Positions 7,475-15,039 of a DNA stretch of 64,000 bases are shown here, piece after piece. The position numbers and the translations under genes were made by a program. The DNA is from Opitutia bacterium. Its GTDB lineage: Bacteria > Verrucomicrobiota > Verrucomicrobiia > Opitutales > Opitutaceae. Location of the stretch: the NCBI GenBank assembly GCA_016217595.1, contig JACRHS010000018.1:105096-169095 (forward strand), read 5' to 3'. How positions within the stretch are numbered: the stretch's first letter is position 1; every line of letters starts with the position of its first letter. A model generated the notes under the pieces. The model made no database searches, had not been told where the DNA came from, and saw only the letters and a list, made by a program, of their open reading frames with translations.

Positions 7475-8428
7475 ATGACCCGCACCGATCGTCTTGTCGC
7501 CATGGTGATGCAGTTGCAGGGGCGCCGCGTGGTGCGTGCGGAGGAATTGGCGGAGCACTTTGAAATCAGCGTGCGCACCGTTTATCGCGACATCGCGGCG
7601 CTCGGCGAGGCCGGTGTGCCCGTGGCGGGCGAGGCGGGCGTCGGTTACAGTCTCGTGAAGGGTTACCACCTGCCGCCGGTGATGTTCACCGCGGATGAAG
7701 CGGTGGCACTGGCCAACGGCGAGGCGTTGGTGCGGCGTTTCACCGACCGCTCAGTCGCCGCGCCCATGGCGATGGCGCTGGCGAAAATTCGCGCCGTGCA
7801 CCCGCGCGAACGCCAGGACGAACTCGACCGCCTCGCCCAGACCACGGCCATCGACGGCGACACCCGGCCCGCCGCTGCGCCCGATCGCCGCACGCTGTTG
7901 CCGATCCAGCAGGCGACCATCGCCCGGCGGGTGTTGCGCATCGACTACCGCACGGGCGATGCCGTGGATAGCCGGCGCGACATCGAACCGCTCGGTTTGG
8001 CGTGCTACGGCGGCGCGTGGTACCTCATCGCGTGGTGCCGGCTGCGGCGCGATTACCGGCACTTCCGATTGGATCGCGTGCGCGGGCTGGAGACGTTACC
8101 CGAAAAGTTTGCCGCGCGCCCTGATTTTTCGCTGCAACAGCATCTCGCCGCCACGGTGTCCGCCGGACAATCGCTCCAGGTGGAGCTGCGTTTCGCTCCG
8201 GCGGCCTTGCCCCGGGCGCGGCGCGAAAGCTACGGCGCATTTCTCTCCGAGCAACCGGCACGGGAGGGCGTCACGGTGACGATGCGGACCTATTCTTTCG
8301 CGTGGCTCGCGCGTTGGCTCCTGTCCTTCGGCGACGATGCCGAGGCGCTGGCTCCGGCGGAGTTGCGCCGGCTGGTGGCGGCCGAGGCGGAAAAAATCGT
8401 CCGGCGGTACTCGAAAAAAGGCTCCTGA
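7475..8428 (+). CDS. YafY-type transcriptional regulator (HTH + WYL domain)
   Basis: A 317-residue regulator. The N-terminal DeoR-like winged helix is clear ('VRAEELAEHFEISVRTVYRDIAAL', about 20-45). The middle and C-terminal part is a WYL ligand-binding domain ('RDIEPLGLACYGGAWYLIAWCRLRRDYRHFRLDRV', about 168-202) followed by a WCX extension. WYL proteins act as activators or repressors responding to small molecules or nucleic acid. The next genes, two VOC/glyoxalase-like proteins, may be its targets; this association is common in the family but is inference here. Confidence 0.93.
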   Translation: MTRTDRLVAMVMQLQGRRVVRAEELAEHFEISVRTVYRDIAALGEAGVPVAGEAGVGYSLVKGYHLPPVMFTADEAVALANGEALVRRFTDRSVAAPMAMALAKIRAVHPRERQDELDRLAQTTAIDGDTRPAAAPDRRTLLPIQQATIARRVLRIDYRTGDAVDSRRDIEPLGLACYGGAWYLIAWCRLRRDYRHFRLDRVRGLETLPEKFAARPDFSLQQHLAATVSAGQSLQVELRFAPAALPRARRESYGAFLSEQPAREGVTVTMRTYSFAWLARWLLSFGDDAEALAPAELRRLVAAEAEKIVRRYSKKGS

Positions 8429-8480
8429 CACACCGTTGTCACAAAGTGGTGGTAGAGTGGGGCCGACAACCACCACCACT

Positions 8481-8864
8481 ATGATCAACGTCACTGAAAT
8501 TGCCTTCACGGGTTATCCCGTCACCGACATCGTCCGCGCCCGCGCCTTCTACGAGGGCGTGCTCGGGTTGAAAACCTCCGCGACCTTCGCCCACGAGAAC
8601 CGGCACTGGATCGAGTACGACATCGGTCCCGCCACGCTCGCCATCACCAACATGGCGCCCGAGTGGAAGCCGTCCAATCAGGGGCCGTCGGCTGCGCTCG
8701 AAGTGGCGGATTTCGATGCGGCGGTGGCGACGTTGCGCGCAGCAAAAGTGCCGTTTGTCGTCGAGCCCACCGCGAGCCCGGCCTGTCGCCTGGCCGTGGT
8801 GAGCGATCCCGATGGCAACAGCGTGGCGATCCATCGGCGCAACTCGCCCGCGCCGCACGCCTGA
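8481..8864 (+). CDS. VOC/glyoxalase-fold protein 1
   Basis: A 127-residue vicinal-oxygen-chelate protein. 'GYPVTDIVRARAFYEGVLGLK' at the N-terminus and 'VVSDPDGNSVAIHRRN' at the C-terminus are the two half-repeats of the fold. Metal ligands of true glyoxalase I are not obvious, so I would not assign a substrate. It starts at the ATG at 8481, 52 bases after the WYL regulator, and may be in its regulon. Confidence 0.88.
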   Translation: MINVTEIAFTGYPVTDIVRARAFYEGVLGLKTSATFAHENRHWIEYDIGPATLAITNMAPEWKPSNQGPSAALEVADFDAAVATLRAAKVPFVVEPTASPACRLAVVSDPDGNSVAIHRRNSPAPHA

Positions 8865-8913
8865 GCGCATAGCCGGACGACCTTGGCACAAACCGCCCAG
8901 CATTTTTGCAACC

Positions 8914-9336
8914 ATGACCAGCGCCTTTGCCCGTCTCGGCCGGGTGCCGGCAGTCGCCGACGCACCGGTCTTTCGGCCCAATCTCGTTACAGCAAAACTG
9001 TACGAGAGCTGGGCTTTTTATACTGAACGGCTCGGTTTCCGCACCCTGACAGAGTGGGAGGGCTATGTGCACTTGGTGCATCCCTCCGGCCCGCAACTTG
9101 GCCTGCTCCTCTATGAGCAGGACGGGCAGCATCCGGAGCTGATCCCGGCCATCGACGGGCGCGGCTTGTGGTTCAGCCTGGAGGTGCCGGATGCCGACGC
9201 CGTTTACGCGCAATTGCGCGCAGCGGGCGACGATCTCATCGGTTCGCCGGAGGAACACCCGCCGTGCGGCCGCACCTTTGCGGTGCGCGACCCCAACGGC
9301 GTATTGATCCGCCTCACGCAACGCCGCGCCGCGTAG
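8914..9336 (+). CDS. VOC/glyoxalase-fold protein 2
   Basis: A 140-residue VOC protein: 'PNLVTAKLYESWAFYTERLGFRTL' opens the fold and 'FAVRDPNGVLIRLTQ' closes it. The family includes bleomycin-resistance proteins and dioxygenase-like enzymes; the substrate here is unknown. It lies 49 bases after the first VOC gene on the same strand. Its last codons (RRAA-stop) are repeated at 10635-10689 beyond the thioredoxin gene, evidence of a local duplication or insertion. Confidence 0.85.
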   Translation: MTSAFARLGRVPAVADAPVFRPNLVTAKLYESWAFYTERLGFRTLTEWEGYVHLVHPSGPQLGLLLYEQDGQHPELIPAIDGRGLWFSLEVPDADAVYAQLRAAGDDLIGSPEEHPPCGRTFAVRDPNGVLIRLTQRRAA

Positions 9337-9380
9337 CTCGCGGCGTGGCGCTCACTGTTCGCCGAGTAAACGGCGGCAAG
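9325..9380. repeat. Direct repeat, left copy, flanking the thioredoxin gene
   Basis: About 55 bases nearly identical to 10635-10689: the first 33 match exactly, then scattered G-to-A/C-to-T type changes and one indel. Both copies contain the VOC gene's 3' codons and the 3' end of the Crp-family gene. Here the crp part is a decayed relic, while at the right copy it is intact. The repeat ends directly at the thioredoxin stop codon. Confidence 0.8.
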
Positions 9381-9381
9381 C

Positions 9382-10575
9382 TTACTTCGCCGGTGCTGGT
9401 GTTGGTGCGGAAAACAACTCGGCGTGCTCGGCTCGCGTGAGATGTTTGCGCATCAGCGCTTCGGTATCCGGCGAGGAATCTATCTCGAGTATTTTTGCCA
9501 TCAAGGCGCGAGCCTGATCGAGCTGCCCGGCGCCGGCCAATGCCTCGAGTTCCTTGGCCCAAGTGCGTACGATGAATAAATCCTGCTGTTTCAGCATTTC
9601 CGGCGTCAGTTTATGCATGGCCGCGGCTTGTGCCATTCCAGTGCGCATCCTCTCCTGTTGTTCGACAAATTGCTCGTATGGCTGCGCCTGTATTGCGTCG
9701 CTATATCGTCGAGCTTCCAAGAGCAGCTCGAACACATTTCGCCGCAATGGCGCACGGCGCGGGTCGTCCGTTGGCAACCGGTCGTAAAATTCCAACGTGA
9801 GGCGATCTTCATTTAACACGCGGTTGAGACTGCCAAAATCAGCCGCGGCGCTGCGATCCGCCGACCCTTCGTCCAATTTTTGGCGGGCCTGATCCCGTCG
9901 CTCCCGCAATGCGGCCAGCGCCGGAGGGTGGCTCCTCCCGAGACGTTCGATATCGCTCAACAGAAAACTCCCACGCACTCCCATGTGTTTGGGGGATTTT
10001 TTCATGCCTTCATCGAAGCACCAGAGAAATTCCCGTAACGCTTCTTCAGGTTTCCCGGCGCTAGCGAACGCCCGTCCGAGTTCATAGCGTCCGTGAATGG
10101 GATCTTCACTTTTCTGTGCTGCCTCCTGTGCGCGGGCGATCGCATTTTTCCCGGCCAGGGCCGCGGTGAACTCTTCGATGAATTTCTCCGGCTTGCGGTA
10201 TCCCACCAGCCGGTCGATCTCGCTGCCATCGGACTTGACCAGAAGAATCGTGGGGTAGACATCGATCTTGTAGCGCTTGGCCAGTTTGGCTTCGCGCTCG
10301 GCGTCGATCTTCAACGGTACGGTTTTGGCGCCGAGCAGTTCGATTACCTTCGCATCCTTCCAAGTTGTCTGGTCGAGCATCTTGCAGGGACCGCACCACG
10401 TGGTGAAAAAATCGATCAGCACGATTTTGCTGTCGGTGGCAGCTTGCTTGAGTGCCGCGTCGAACGGCATCGCAGAGAACACGGTTTCCTTCTCTGTCTC
10501 CGCCGATCGAGCCGTTGTTATGGCCAGGCCAGCTGCGCCAACGATGATCCCAAGCCAGATTCGTATATTTCTCAT
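9382..10575 (-). CDS. Exported thioredoxin-fold protein with helical C-terminal region
   Basis: A 397-residue protein with a Sec signal (about 1-25), a thioredoxin domain (about 35-145) holding the active site W60-C61-G-P-C64-K, and a 250-residue alpha-helical tail with TPR-like character ('GRYELGRAFASAGKPEEALREFLW'). Such proteins act as periplasmic disulfide reductases or on specific partners. It is bounded by direct repeats of about 55 bases, and its GC content looks somewhat lower than its neighbours', suggesting it was inserted between the VOC and Crp genes. The start is the ATG at 10575. Confidence 0.9.
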   Translation of the reverse strand: MRNIRIWLGIIVGAAGLAITTARSAETEKETVFSAMPFDAALKQAATDSKIVLIDFFTTWCGPCKMLDQTTWKDAKVIELLGAKTVPLKIDAEREAKLAKRYKIDVYPTILLVKSDGSEIDRLVGYRKPEKFIEEFTAALAGKNAIARAQEAAQKSEDPIHGRYELGRAFASAGKPEEALREFLWCFDEGMKKSPKHMGVRGSFLLSDIERLGRSHPPALAALRERRDQARQKLDEGSADRSAAADFGSLNRVLNEDRLTLEFYDRLPTDDPRRAPLRRNVFELLLEARRYSDAIQAQPYEQFVEQQERMRTGMAQAAAMHKLTPEMLKQQDLFIVRTWAKELEALAGAGQLDQARALMAKILEIDSSPDTEALMRKHLTRAEHAELFSAPTPAPAK

Positions 10576-10634
10576 GGTGAGTTAATTTCGCCTCTTTGGT
10601 GGCGTGGATGCCTAATCGTGCCAAGCCCAAAGGG

Positions 10635-10689
10635 CGCGCCGCGTAGCTCGCGGCGTGGCGCTCACTGCTCGCCGAGCAGGCGGCGGAAG
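10635..10689. repeat. Direct repeat, right copy, flanking the thioredoxin gene
   Basis: Matches 9325-9380. It carries a stray copy of the VOC gene's terminal codons (GCGCCGCGTAG) next to the true 3' end of the Crp-family gene. It also contains a small hairpin (CGCCGCG-tagct-CGCGGCG) that may serve as a terminator. Confidence 0.8.
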
Positions 10690-11393
10690 CGGGCGTGCAG
10701 GCCGGCGGCGTCGAGGACACGCAGGGTGTTGCCTTTGACGGCGAGCAGGCGTTCGTCGCGCAGCCGGGCCAACGTGCGCGAGAGCGTCTCGCTGCTCGTG
10801 CCGAGTTCGGCGGCGAGCGTGCGCTTGGTCATGCCGAGCGGCACGTCGCGCGGGCTGCGGGCATCGGCCGGGCAGCGTTTTCCGAGCCAGTTGAGCAGCC
10901 GTGTTTCGACGTCTTTCAGCGCCATGTCCTCCACCAGACCCACGAGGACGCGCAGGTGCTGGCTCATCGACGCGAGCATGCGCAGCGCCAGATCGGGCCG
11001 CCGGCCCAGCAACGCCAGAAACGGCGCCTTCGGCACGAGAATTACGCTCGATGTTTCCAGCGCCCGCGCATCGGCCGGATAGCCGGTGTCAGTCGCGAGC
11101 GTGACTTCGGCGAACGATTCGCCCGGGCGAAACACGTGGATCACCTGCTCCTTGCCGGCCTGACTCACGCGGTGGACGTTTACGGCGCCGCGCTGCACCA
11201 CGTAGAAACCCTCGGCGGGGTCGCGTTCGCGAAACAGGTACGCGCCCTTGGCCAGCGGCTTGAGCACGGAAAACTCGGCAATGGCTTCCAGATCGGACGC
11301 CGGCAGACCGATGAACAACTGGCACGAGCGAAAAGACGCTGCGATGGCAGTCGCGCGGAGCTGGGCTACGGAGGGAGTCACGCGCACACTCAA
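10662..11393 (-). CDS. Crp/Fnr-family transcription regulator (Dnr/Anr-like)
   Basis: About 243 residues: an N-terminal cyclic-nucleotide-binding fold (about 25-140), a dimer helix, and a C-terminal winged helix with 'GTSSETLSRTLARLRDE'. The recognition helix has the E-T-x-S-R pattern of FNR, which reads TTGAT half-sites. The N-terminal cysteine cluster of FNR is absent (two isolated Cys), so an Fe-S oxygen sensor is unlikely and a Dnr-like NO/haem sensor fits better. The first codon taken is a TTG at 11393; a GTG two codons in is an alternative. It follows the DUF2249 gene by 15 bases, and an FNR-type box lies upstream of that gene. Confidence 0.92.
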   Translation of the reverse strand: MSVRVTPSVAQLRATAIAASFRSCQLFIGLPASDLEAIAEFSVLKPLAKGAYLFRERDPAEGFYVVQRGAVNVHRVSQAGKEQVIHVFRPGESFAEVTLATDTGYPADARALETSSVILVPKAPFLALLGRRPDLALRMLASMSQHLRVLVGLVEDMALKDVETRLLNWLGKRCPADARSPRDVPLGMTKRTLAAELGTSSETLSRTLARLRDERLLAVKGNTLRVLDAAGLHARFRRLLGEQ

Positions 11394-11408
11394 AGACGTG
11401 CCGGGGCG

Positions 11409-11648
11409 TCAGTCGCGACTAAAAAATACTTTCCACGCGCCGTCGTGTTGGCGTTCGGGTCGGGCGGAGAAACCGGCATGGCGCATCGCTTCGATCAGCG
11501 GGGCGGGCAAAAACGGCGCGATGACGGCGAAACCTTCACCGGGAGCGAGTGCGTCGACCGTGGCGGTGATCGTGGCAAACGGTTCTTCGCCCCGCGCCAG
11601 CAGCGGGCGGACGTCGAGCGTGCGAAGTTTGGGGGCGGGGCGCGACAT
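11409..11648 (-). CDS. DUF2249 protein
   Basis: A 79-residue protein with the DUF2249 signature: 'LDVRPLLARGEEPFATI' near the start and 'GEGFAVIAPFLPAPLIEAM' after it. DUF2249 proteins often accompany nitrogen-oxide respiration genes and hemerythrins; their activity is not established. It is the first gene of a two-gene operon with the Crp/Fnr regulator. A perfect FNR-type palindrome lies 89 bases upstream of its ATG. Confidence 0.85.
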   Translation of the reverse strand: MSRPAPKLRTLDVRPLLARGEEPFATITATVDALAPGEGFAVIAPFLPAPLIEAMRHAGFSARPERQHDGAWKVFFSRD

Positions 11649-11736
11649 GGCTGAAGTTTGGGTCGGAGCGATGCAGGAGATCGTCGGCAGGTTCGGCCTG
11701 CGGTGGCACGGCGGTCAAGCACCGCGGCCGCCAGTC

Positions 11737-11750
11737 TTGATACGGATCAA
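11737..11750. promoter_or_regulatory. FNR/ANR/DNR-type operator
   Basis: TTGAT-ACGG-ATCAA, a perfect match to the FNR-family consensus TTGAT-N4-ATCAA. It lies between the DUF2249 gene (start 11648) and the DUF192 gene (stop 11766), so it would regulate the DUF2249-crp operon. The regulator's own recognition helix (E-T-x-S-R) fits this site, suggesting autoregulation. Confidence 0.75.
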
Positions 11751-11765
11751 GCGGCGGCGCGAAAC

Positions 11766-12302
11766 TTACTCCAATCTCCACTCGCGCAGGTCGAAACCGC
11801 GGGCGCGCATGGCCTCGGCCACCGCCTTGAGATCCAGTTTGGCGCCGGGGAGCATGCCGTGTTGGCGAAACCAACCCTGATTCATCTCCAACGCGAATTT
11901 CAGCTGGTCGCTCGTCGAGCTCACCGTCTTTTCGTCGCGCGGATAAAGCGGATGAATTTCCCGCAGCACGCCGTCGGCATCGAAGAAACCGATGTCGAGC
12001 GGCGTGGGCGTATTTCGCATCCAAAAATGCATTTGCTGAGGCTTTTTGTAGGGGAAAAGCATGCCGTCATCGGGGCCGAGATCGCGGCGCTCCATCAGGC
12101 CGCGTTGCTGCTCGGGCGAGGTCACGGCGAGCTGCATCCGCACGGTGCGGTCGCCGACCTTGATCGTGAACCAATCTTGGACGGTCTTCGGCGCTGGCGG
12201 CGGCGCAGGCTGCTCTTTGCCGCAGCCACCCGCCGTCAGCATGATGGCCACCATCAGCGCGGCTGCCCGCATCCACCGCGAAACCAAGTTTGCATTTTTC
12301 AC
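11766..12302 (-). CDS. DUF192 lipoprotein
   Basis: A 178-residue lipoprotein (lipobox 'LTAGGC', Cys about 27). The DUF192 domain follows: 'SPEQQRGLMERRDLGPDDGM', 'MHFWMRNTPTPLDIGFFDADG' and 'LEMNQGWFRQHGMLPGAKL' are its three conserved blocks. The domain is widespread in envelope proteins and its function is unknown. The start is the ATG at 12302. It is divergent from the M24 peptidase gene with 46 bases between starts. Confidence 0.9.
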   Translation of the reverse strand: MKNANLVSRWMRAAALMVAIMLTAGGCGKEQPAPPPAPKTVQDWFTIKVGDRTVRMQLAVTSPEQQRGLMERRDLGPDDGMLFPYKKPQQMHFWMRNTPTPLDIGFFDADGVLREIHPLYPRDEKTVSSTSDQLKFALEMNQGWFRQHGMLPGAKLDLKAVAEAMRARGFDLREWRLE

Positions 12303-12348
12303 GTCGGTTGTGGCTAATCGCTTTTTCGTTCAACACAACCACTCTCGC

Positions 12349-13482
12349 ATGGCCCTGCCGCCGCCGCTATTTTACGCCGATTCCGAACGCAACGCCGATC
12401 TGCTTTATTTCGGTCGTCTGGCCGTGCCCGATCCGTTCCCGGCGTTTGCGGTCCGCGGGCGGAAATACGCGCTGGTGAAGGCGCTGGAGTTTGGCCGCGC
12501 GAAAAAGGAGTCGGCTTTCGATGTGGTGTTGCCGCTGGAAACCTATCTGACGCGCGCCCGGGCCCGCTGGCCGCGGTGTGCGGTGGGCGATGCCGAGGCC
12601 ATCGCGGTTGCGGCCGCTGAGCTTAAGCAGCGCAAGTTCACCATCGCCGAGGATTTTCCCGCCGGCATGGCGACGAGGCTCACCCGGCTCGGCCTTAAGC
12701 TCACTATTGCCGACGGTCCGTTGCTGCCGGAGCGCGAGATCAAAACCGCCGCCGAACTCGCTGCGTTGCGCGAGGGAAATCGTTGCAGCGCGCTCGGGCT
12801 CGCCGCCGCCGAGCGGATGTTGCGCGCCAGCCGGGTGAAAAACGGTCGTCTCTTTTTTCGCGGCGCGCCGCTCACGAGCGAACGCCTCAGGCTCGCCATC
12901 GAGATCGCCTGCCTCGAAGCCGGCGCGGTCTCGTTGCACACGATCGCCGCGGGTGGCGACCAGGCGTGCGATCCGCATTGTGGCGGCTCCGGCCCGCTGC
13001 GTGCAAATGAGCTCATCATCGTCGACGTGTTCCCGCGCGTGCAGGCCACCGGTTATCACGGCGACATGACCCGCACGTTCCTGCGCGGTCGGGCGAGCGA
13101 CGCCCAGCGCGCGCTCGTGGACGCGGTCCGCGCGGCGCAACTCGGCGCGCTCGGGGCGATCCACGCCGGGGTTAACGGACGCGACGTGCATCGCGGCGTG
13201 GTGGCGGAGTTCACCCGTCGCGGTTACGAAACCAAGCACACGCCGCAGGGCTCGGTGGGATTTTTCCACGGCACCGGCCACGGGCTCGGGCTTGCTGTGC
13301 ACGAGCTGCCGCGCATCAGCGGCGCGGTGGATTACACGTTGCCGCGGGGCTCGGTGGTGACGGTGGAGCCGGGCCTGTATTACCCGGGCCTTGGCGGCTG
13401 TCGCATCGAGGACGTCGTCCACGTCACCGCGCGCAGCGCGAAACTTTTGTCCGATTATCCATACGAGTGGGAACTTCGCTAA
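12349..13482 (+). CDS. M24-family metallopeptidase (Xaa-Pro aminopeptidase-like)
   Basis: A 377-residue protein with a creatinase-like N-terminal domain (about 1-140) and a pita-bread catalytic domain. The five metal ligands are visible: Asp in 'IIVDVFPR', Asp in 'YHGDMTRTF', His in 'GTGHGLGLAVHE', Glu in 'VTVEPGLYY' and Glu in 'GCRIEDVVH'. It probably removes N-terminal residues before proline using a dinuclear metal site. The start is the ATG at 12349. hldA follows after 5 bases, so it may lead that operon. Confidence 0.93.
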   Translation: MALPPPLFYADSERNADLLYFGRLAVPDPFPAFAVRGRKYALVKALEFGRAKKESAFDVVLPLETYLTRARARWPRCAVGDAEAIAVAAAELKQRKFTIAEDFPAGMATRLTRLGLKLTIADGPLLPEREIKTAAELAALREGNRCSALGLAAAERMLRASRVKNGRLFFRGAPLTSERLRLAIEIACLEAGAVSLHTIAAGGDQACDPHCGGSGPLRANELIIVDVFPRVQATGYHGDMTRTFLRGRASDAQRALVDAVRAAQLGALGAIHAGVNGRDVHRGVVAEFTRRGYETKHTPQGSVGFFHGTGHGLGLAVHELPRISGAVDYTLPRGSVVTVEPGLYYPGLGGCRIEDVVHVTARSAKLLSDYPYEWELR

Positions 13483-13487
13483 CCGCC

Positions 13488-14477
13488 ATGTCCATCACAC
13501 CAGCCAAGACTCGCGCGTTGCTGAAAAAAATCGCCGACCGCCGCATCCTCGTGATCGGCGATGTCATGCTCGACCACTATATGTGGGGCGACGCCACCCG
13601 CATCTCGCCCGAAGCCCCGGTGCCTGTGGTCGAGATCAAGCGCGACACCTACGTGCCCGGCGGCGCCGGCAACGTTGCGCTCAACTGCGCCACGCTCGGC
13701 GCGCACACCGCACTGGCCGGATTCATCGGCGAGGACGAGGCCGGCGTGCGGCTGCGCGGCTTGCTCAAGGAACATGGCGTGAAAGCCATCGGCACGGTCG
13801 GCCAGGCGCACACGATCATCAAGACGCGCGTCATCATCCAACGCCAGCAGCTCTGCCGTCTCGATCGCGAGGCGGCGGCGGCCAACTATCAGATGAGCGC
13901 GGCCGACGCCGTGCGGCTGCTCCGCAAGCCCATCGCCGAGTGTGACGCAGTTGTCATCTCCGACTATGCGAAGGGCATAGTGACCAACGAACTCATCGCC
14001 GCGGTCACCAGCGAAGCGCACCAGCGCGGCAAACTCGTGGCGCTCGACCCGAAGCCGAAGCGCGCGCTGCATTTCACCGACATCGACCTCATCACGCCCA
14101 ATCGCAAGGAGGCGTCGCAGCTCGCGGGCGTGCCGTGGACGAGCGGGGCGCCGTTTCCCGCGGAGGAGATTTGCCGGATCATCCACGAGCGCCATGGCGT
14201 GAAACATCTCGTTATTACGCTCAGCGAGGACGGCCTGTTGCTCAGTCGCGAGGGGCGCATCTTGAAACAGATTCCCACCGCGGCGCGCGAAGTGTTCGAC
14301 GTCTCCGGCGCGGGCGACACCTCGATCGCCGGTCTGGGGCTCGCTTTGTCGGCGGGCGCCGATCTCGAGACCGCGGCGCATTTTGCCAACGCCGCCGCGG
14401 GAGTCGTCGTCGGCAAAGTCGGCACCGCCACCGTCACCCCGGAAGAGCTGCTCGCCTACGTGAGCCACACGCCGTGA
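13488..14477 (+). CDS. hldA: D-glycero-beta-D-manno-heptose-7-phosphate kinase
   Basis: A 329-residue ribokinase/PfkB-family kinase. 'ILVIGDVMLDHYMWGDATRISPEAPVPV' is the HldE kinase-domain signature, 'YVPGGAGNVALN' is the substrate glycine motif, and 'FDVSGAGDTSIAGLGLAL' holds the catalytic GAGD. It phosphorylates heptose-7-phosphate at C1 in ADP-heptose synthesis for LPS. It corresponds to the first domain of HldE; the adenylyltransferase domain is absent, so the HldC step must be encoded elsewhere. Its stop overlaps the GTG of gmhB. Confidence 0.93.
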   Translation: MSITPAKTRALLKKIADRRILVIGDVMLDHYMWGDATRISPEAPVPVVEIKRDTYVPGGAGNVALNCATLGAHTALAGFIGEDEAGVRLRGLLKEHGVKAIGTVGQAHTIIKTRVIIQRQQLCRLDREAAAANYQMSAADAVRLLRKPIAECDAVVISDYAKGIVTNELIAAVTSEAHQRGKLVALDPKPKRALHFTDIDLITPNRKEASQLAGVPWTSGAPFPAEEICRIIHERHGVKHLVITLSEDGLLLSREGRILKQIPTAAREVFDVSGAGDTSIAGLGLALSAGADLETAAHFANAAAGVVVGKVGTATVTPEELLAYVSHTP

Positions 14478-15025
14478 GACCCGAAAACGCCAAAACCGAC
14501 CGGGCGCTTTTTATCGACCGCGACGGCACGCTGATCATCGACAAGGTGTATCTGGCCGACCCGGCCGGCGTGGAGTTGTTTCCCGGTGTGGCCGAGGGGC
14601 TGCAACGCGCGCGGGAGCTCGGGTACCGGCTCTTTCTTTTCACCAACCAATCCGGCATCGGCCGCGGCTACCACACGATCGAGGCCACGCATCGGGTGAA
14701 CGCCCGCATGGAGGAATTGCTCGGCCTGCCGCGTCCGATTTTCGACGAGATTTGCATCGCGCCGGAAGCGCCGGGACAACCCTCGCTGTATCGCAAGCCC
14801 TCGCCGCGTTTCATTCACGAGATGGTGGCGAAGTACGCGCTCGCGCCCGGGCGCTGTTTCATGGTGGGCGACGCCGCTTCCGATCTGGGCGCGGCGCTGG
14901 GCGGCGGCATCCAGCCTATCGCGGTGCGCACGGGCAAAGTCGATCCGCTCAAGCTGCCCGAGGTCGCGGAGCATCACATCCCGGTGTTCGAAAACTTCGC
15001 CGCGTTTGCCAAAACGCTCGGCTGA
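14474..15025 (+). CDS. gmhB: D,D-heptose 1,7-bisphosphate phosphatase (HAD family)
   Basis: A 183-residue HAD phosphatase with the nucleophile motif 'FIDRDGTL' (D15, D17), motif II 'FTNQSGIGRG' and motif III/IV 'RKPSPRF...MVGDAASDLGAA'. It removes the C7 phosphate in heptose synthesis, right after the hldA step, and overlaps hldA by GTGA. Most GmhB proteins bind structural zinc through a Cys/His loop before 'RKP'; here that region reads 'ICIAPEAPGQPSLYRKP', so three of the four ligands are missing. Context still supports GmhB. Confidence 0.88.
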   Translation: MRPENAKTDRALFIDRDGTLIIDKVYLADPAGVELFPGVAEGLQRARELGYRLFLFTNQSGIGRGYHTIEATHRVNARMEELLGLPRPIFDEICIAPEAPGQPSLYRKPSPRFIHEMVAKYALAPGRCFMVGDAASDLGAALGGGIQPIAVRTGKVDPLKLPEVAEHHIPVFENFAAFAKTLG

Positions 15026-15039
15026 GCTTCGGTGCGGAC

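Noticed and set aside
13255..13275. GGGATTTTT in the M24 peptidase gene, like the ECF promoter -35
   Set aside because: It lies inside a coding region and is not followed by GTTAT at the right distance.
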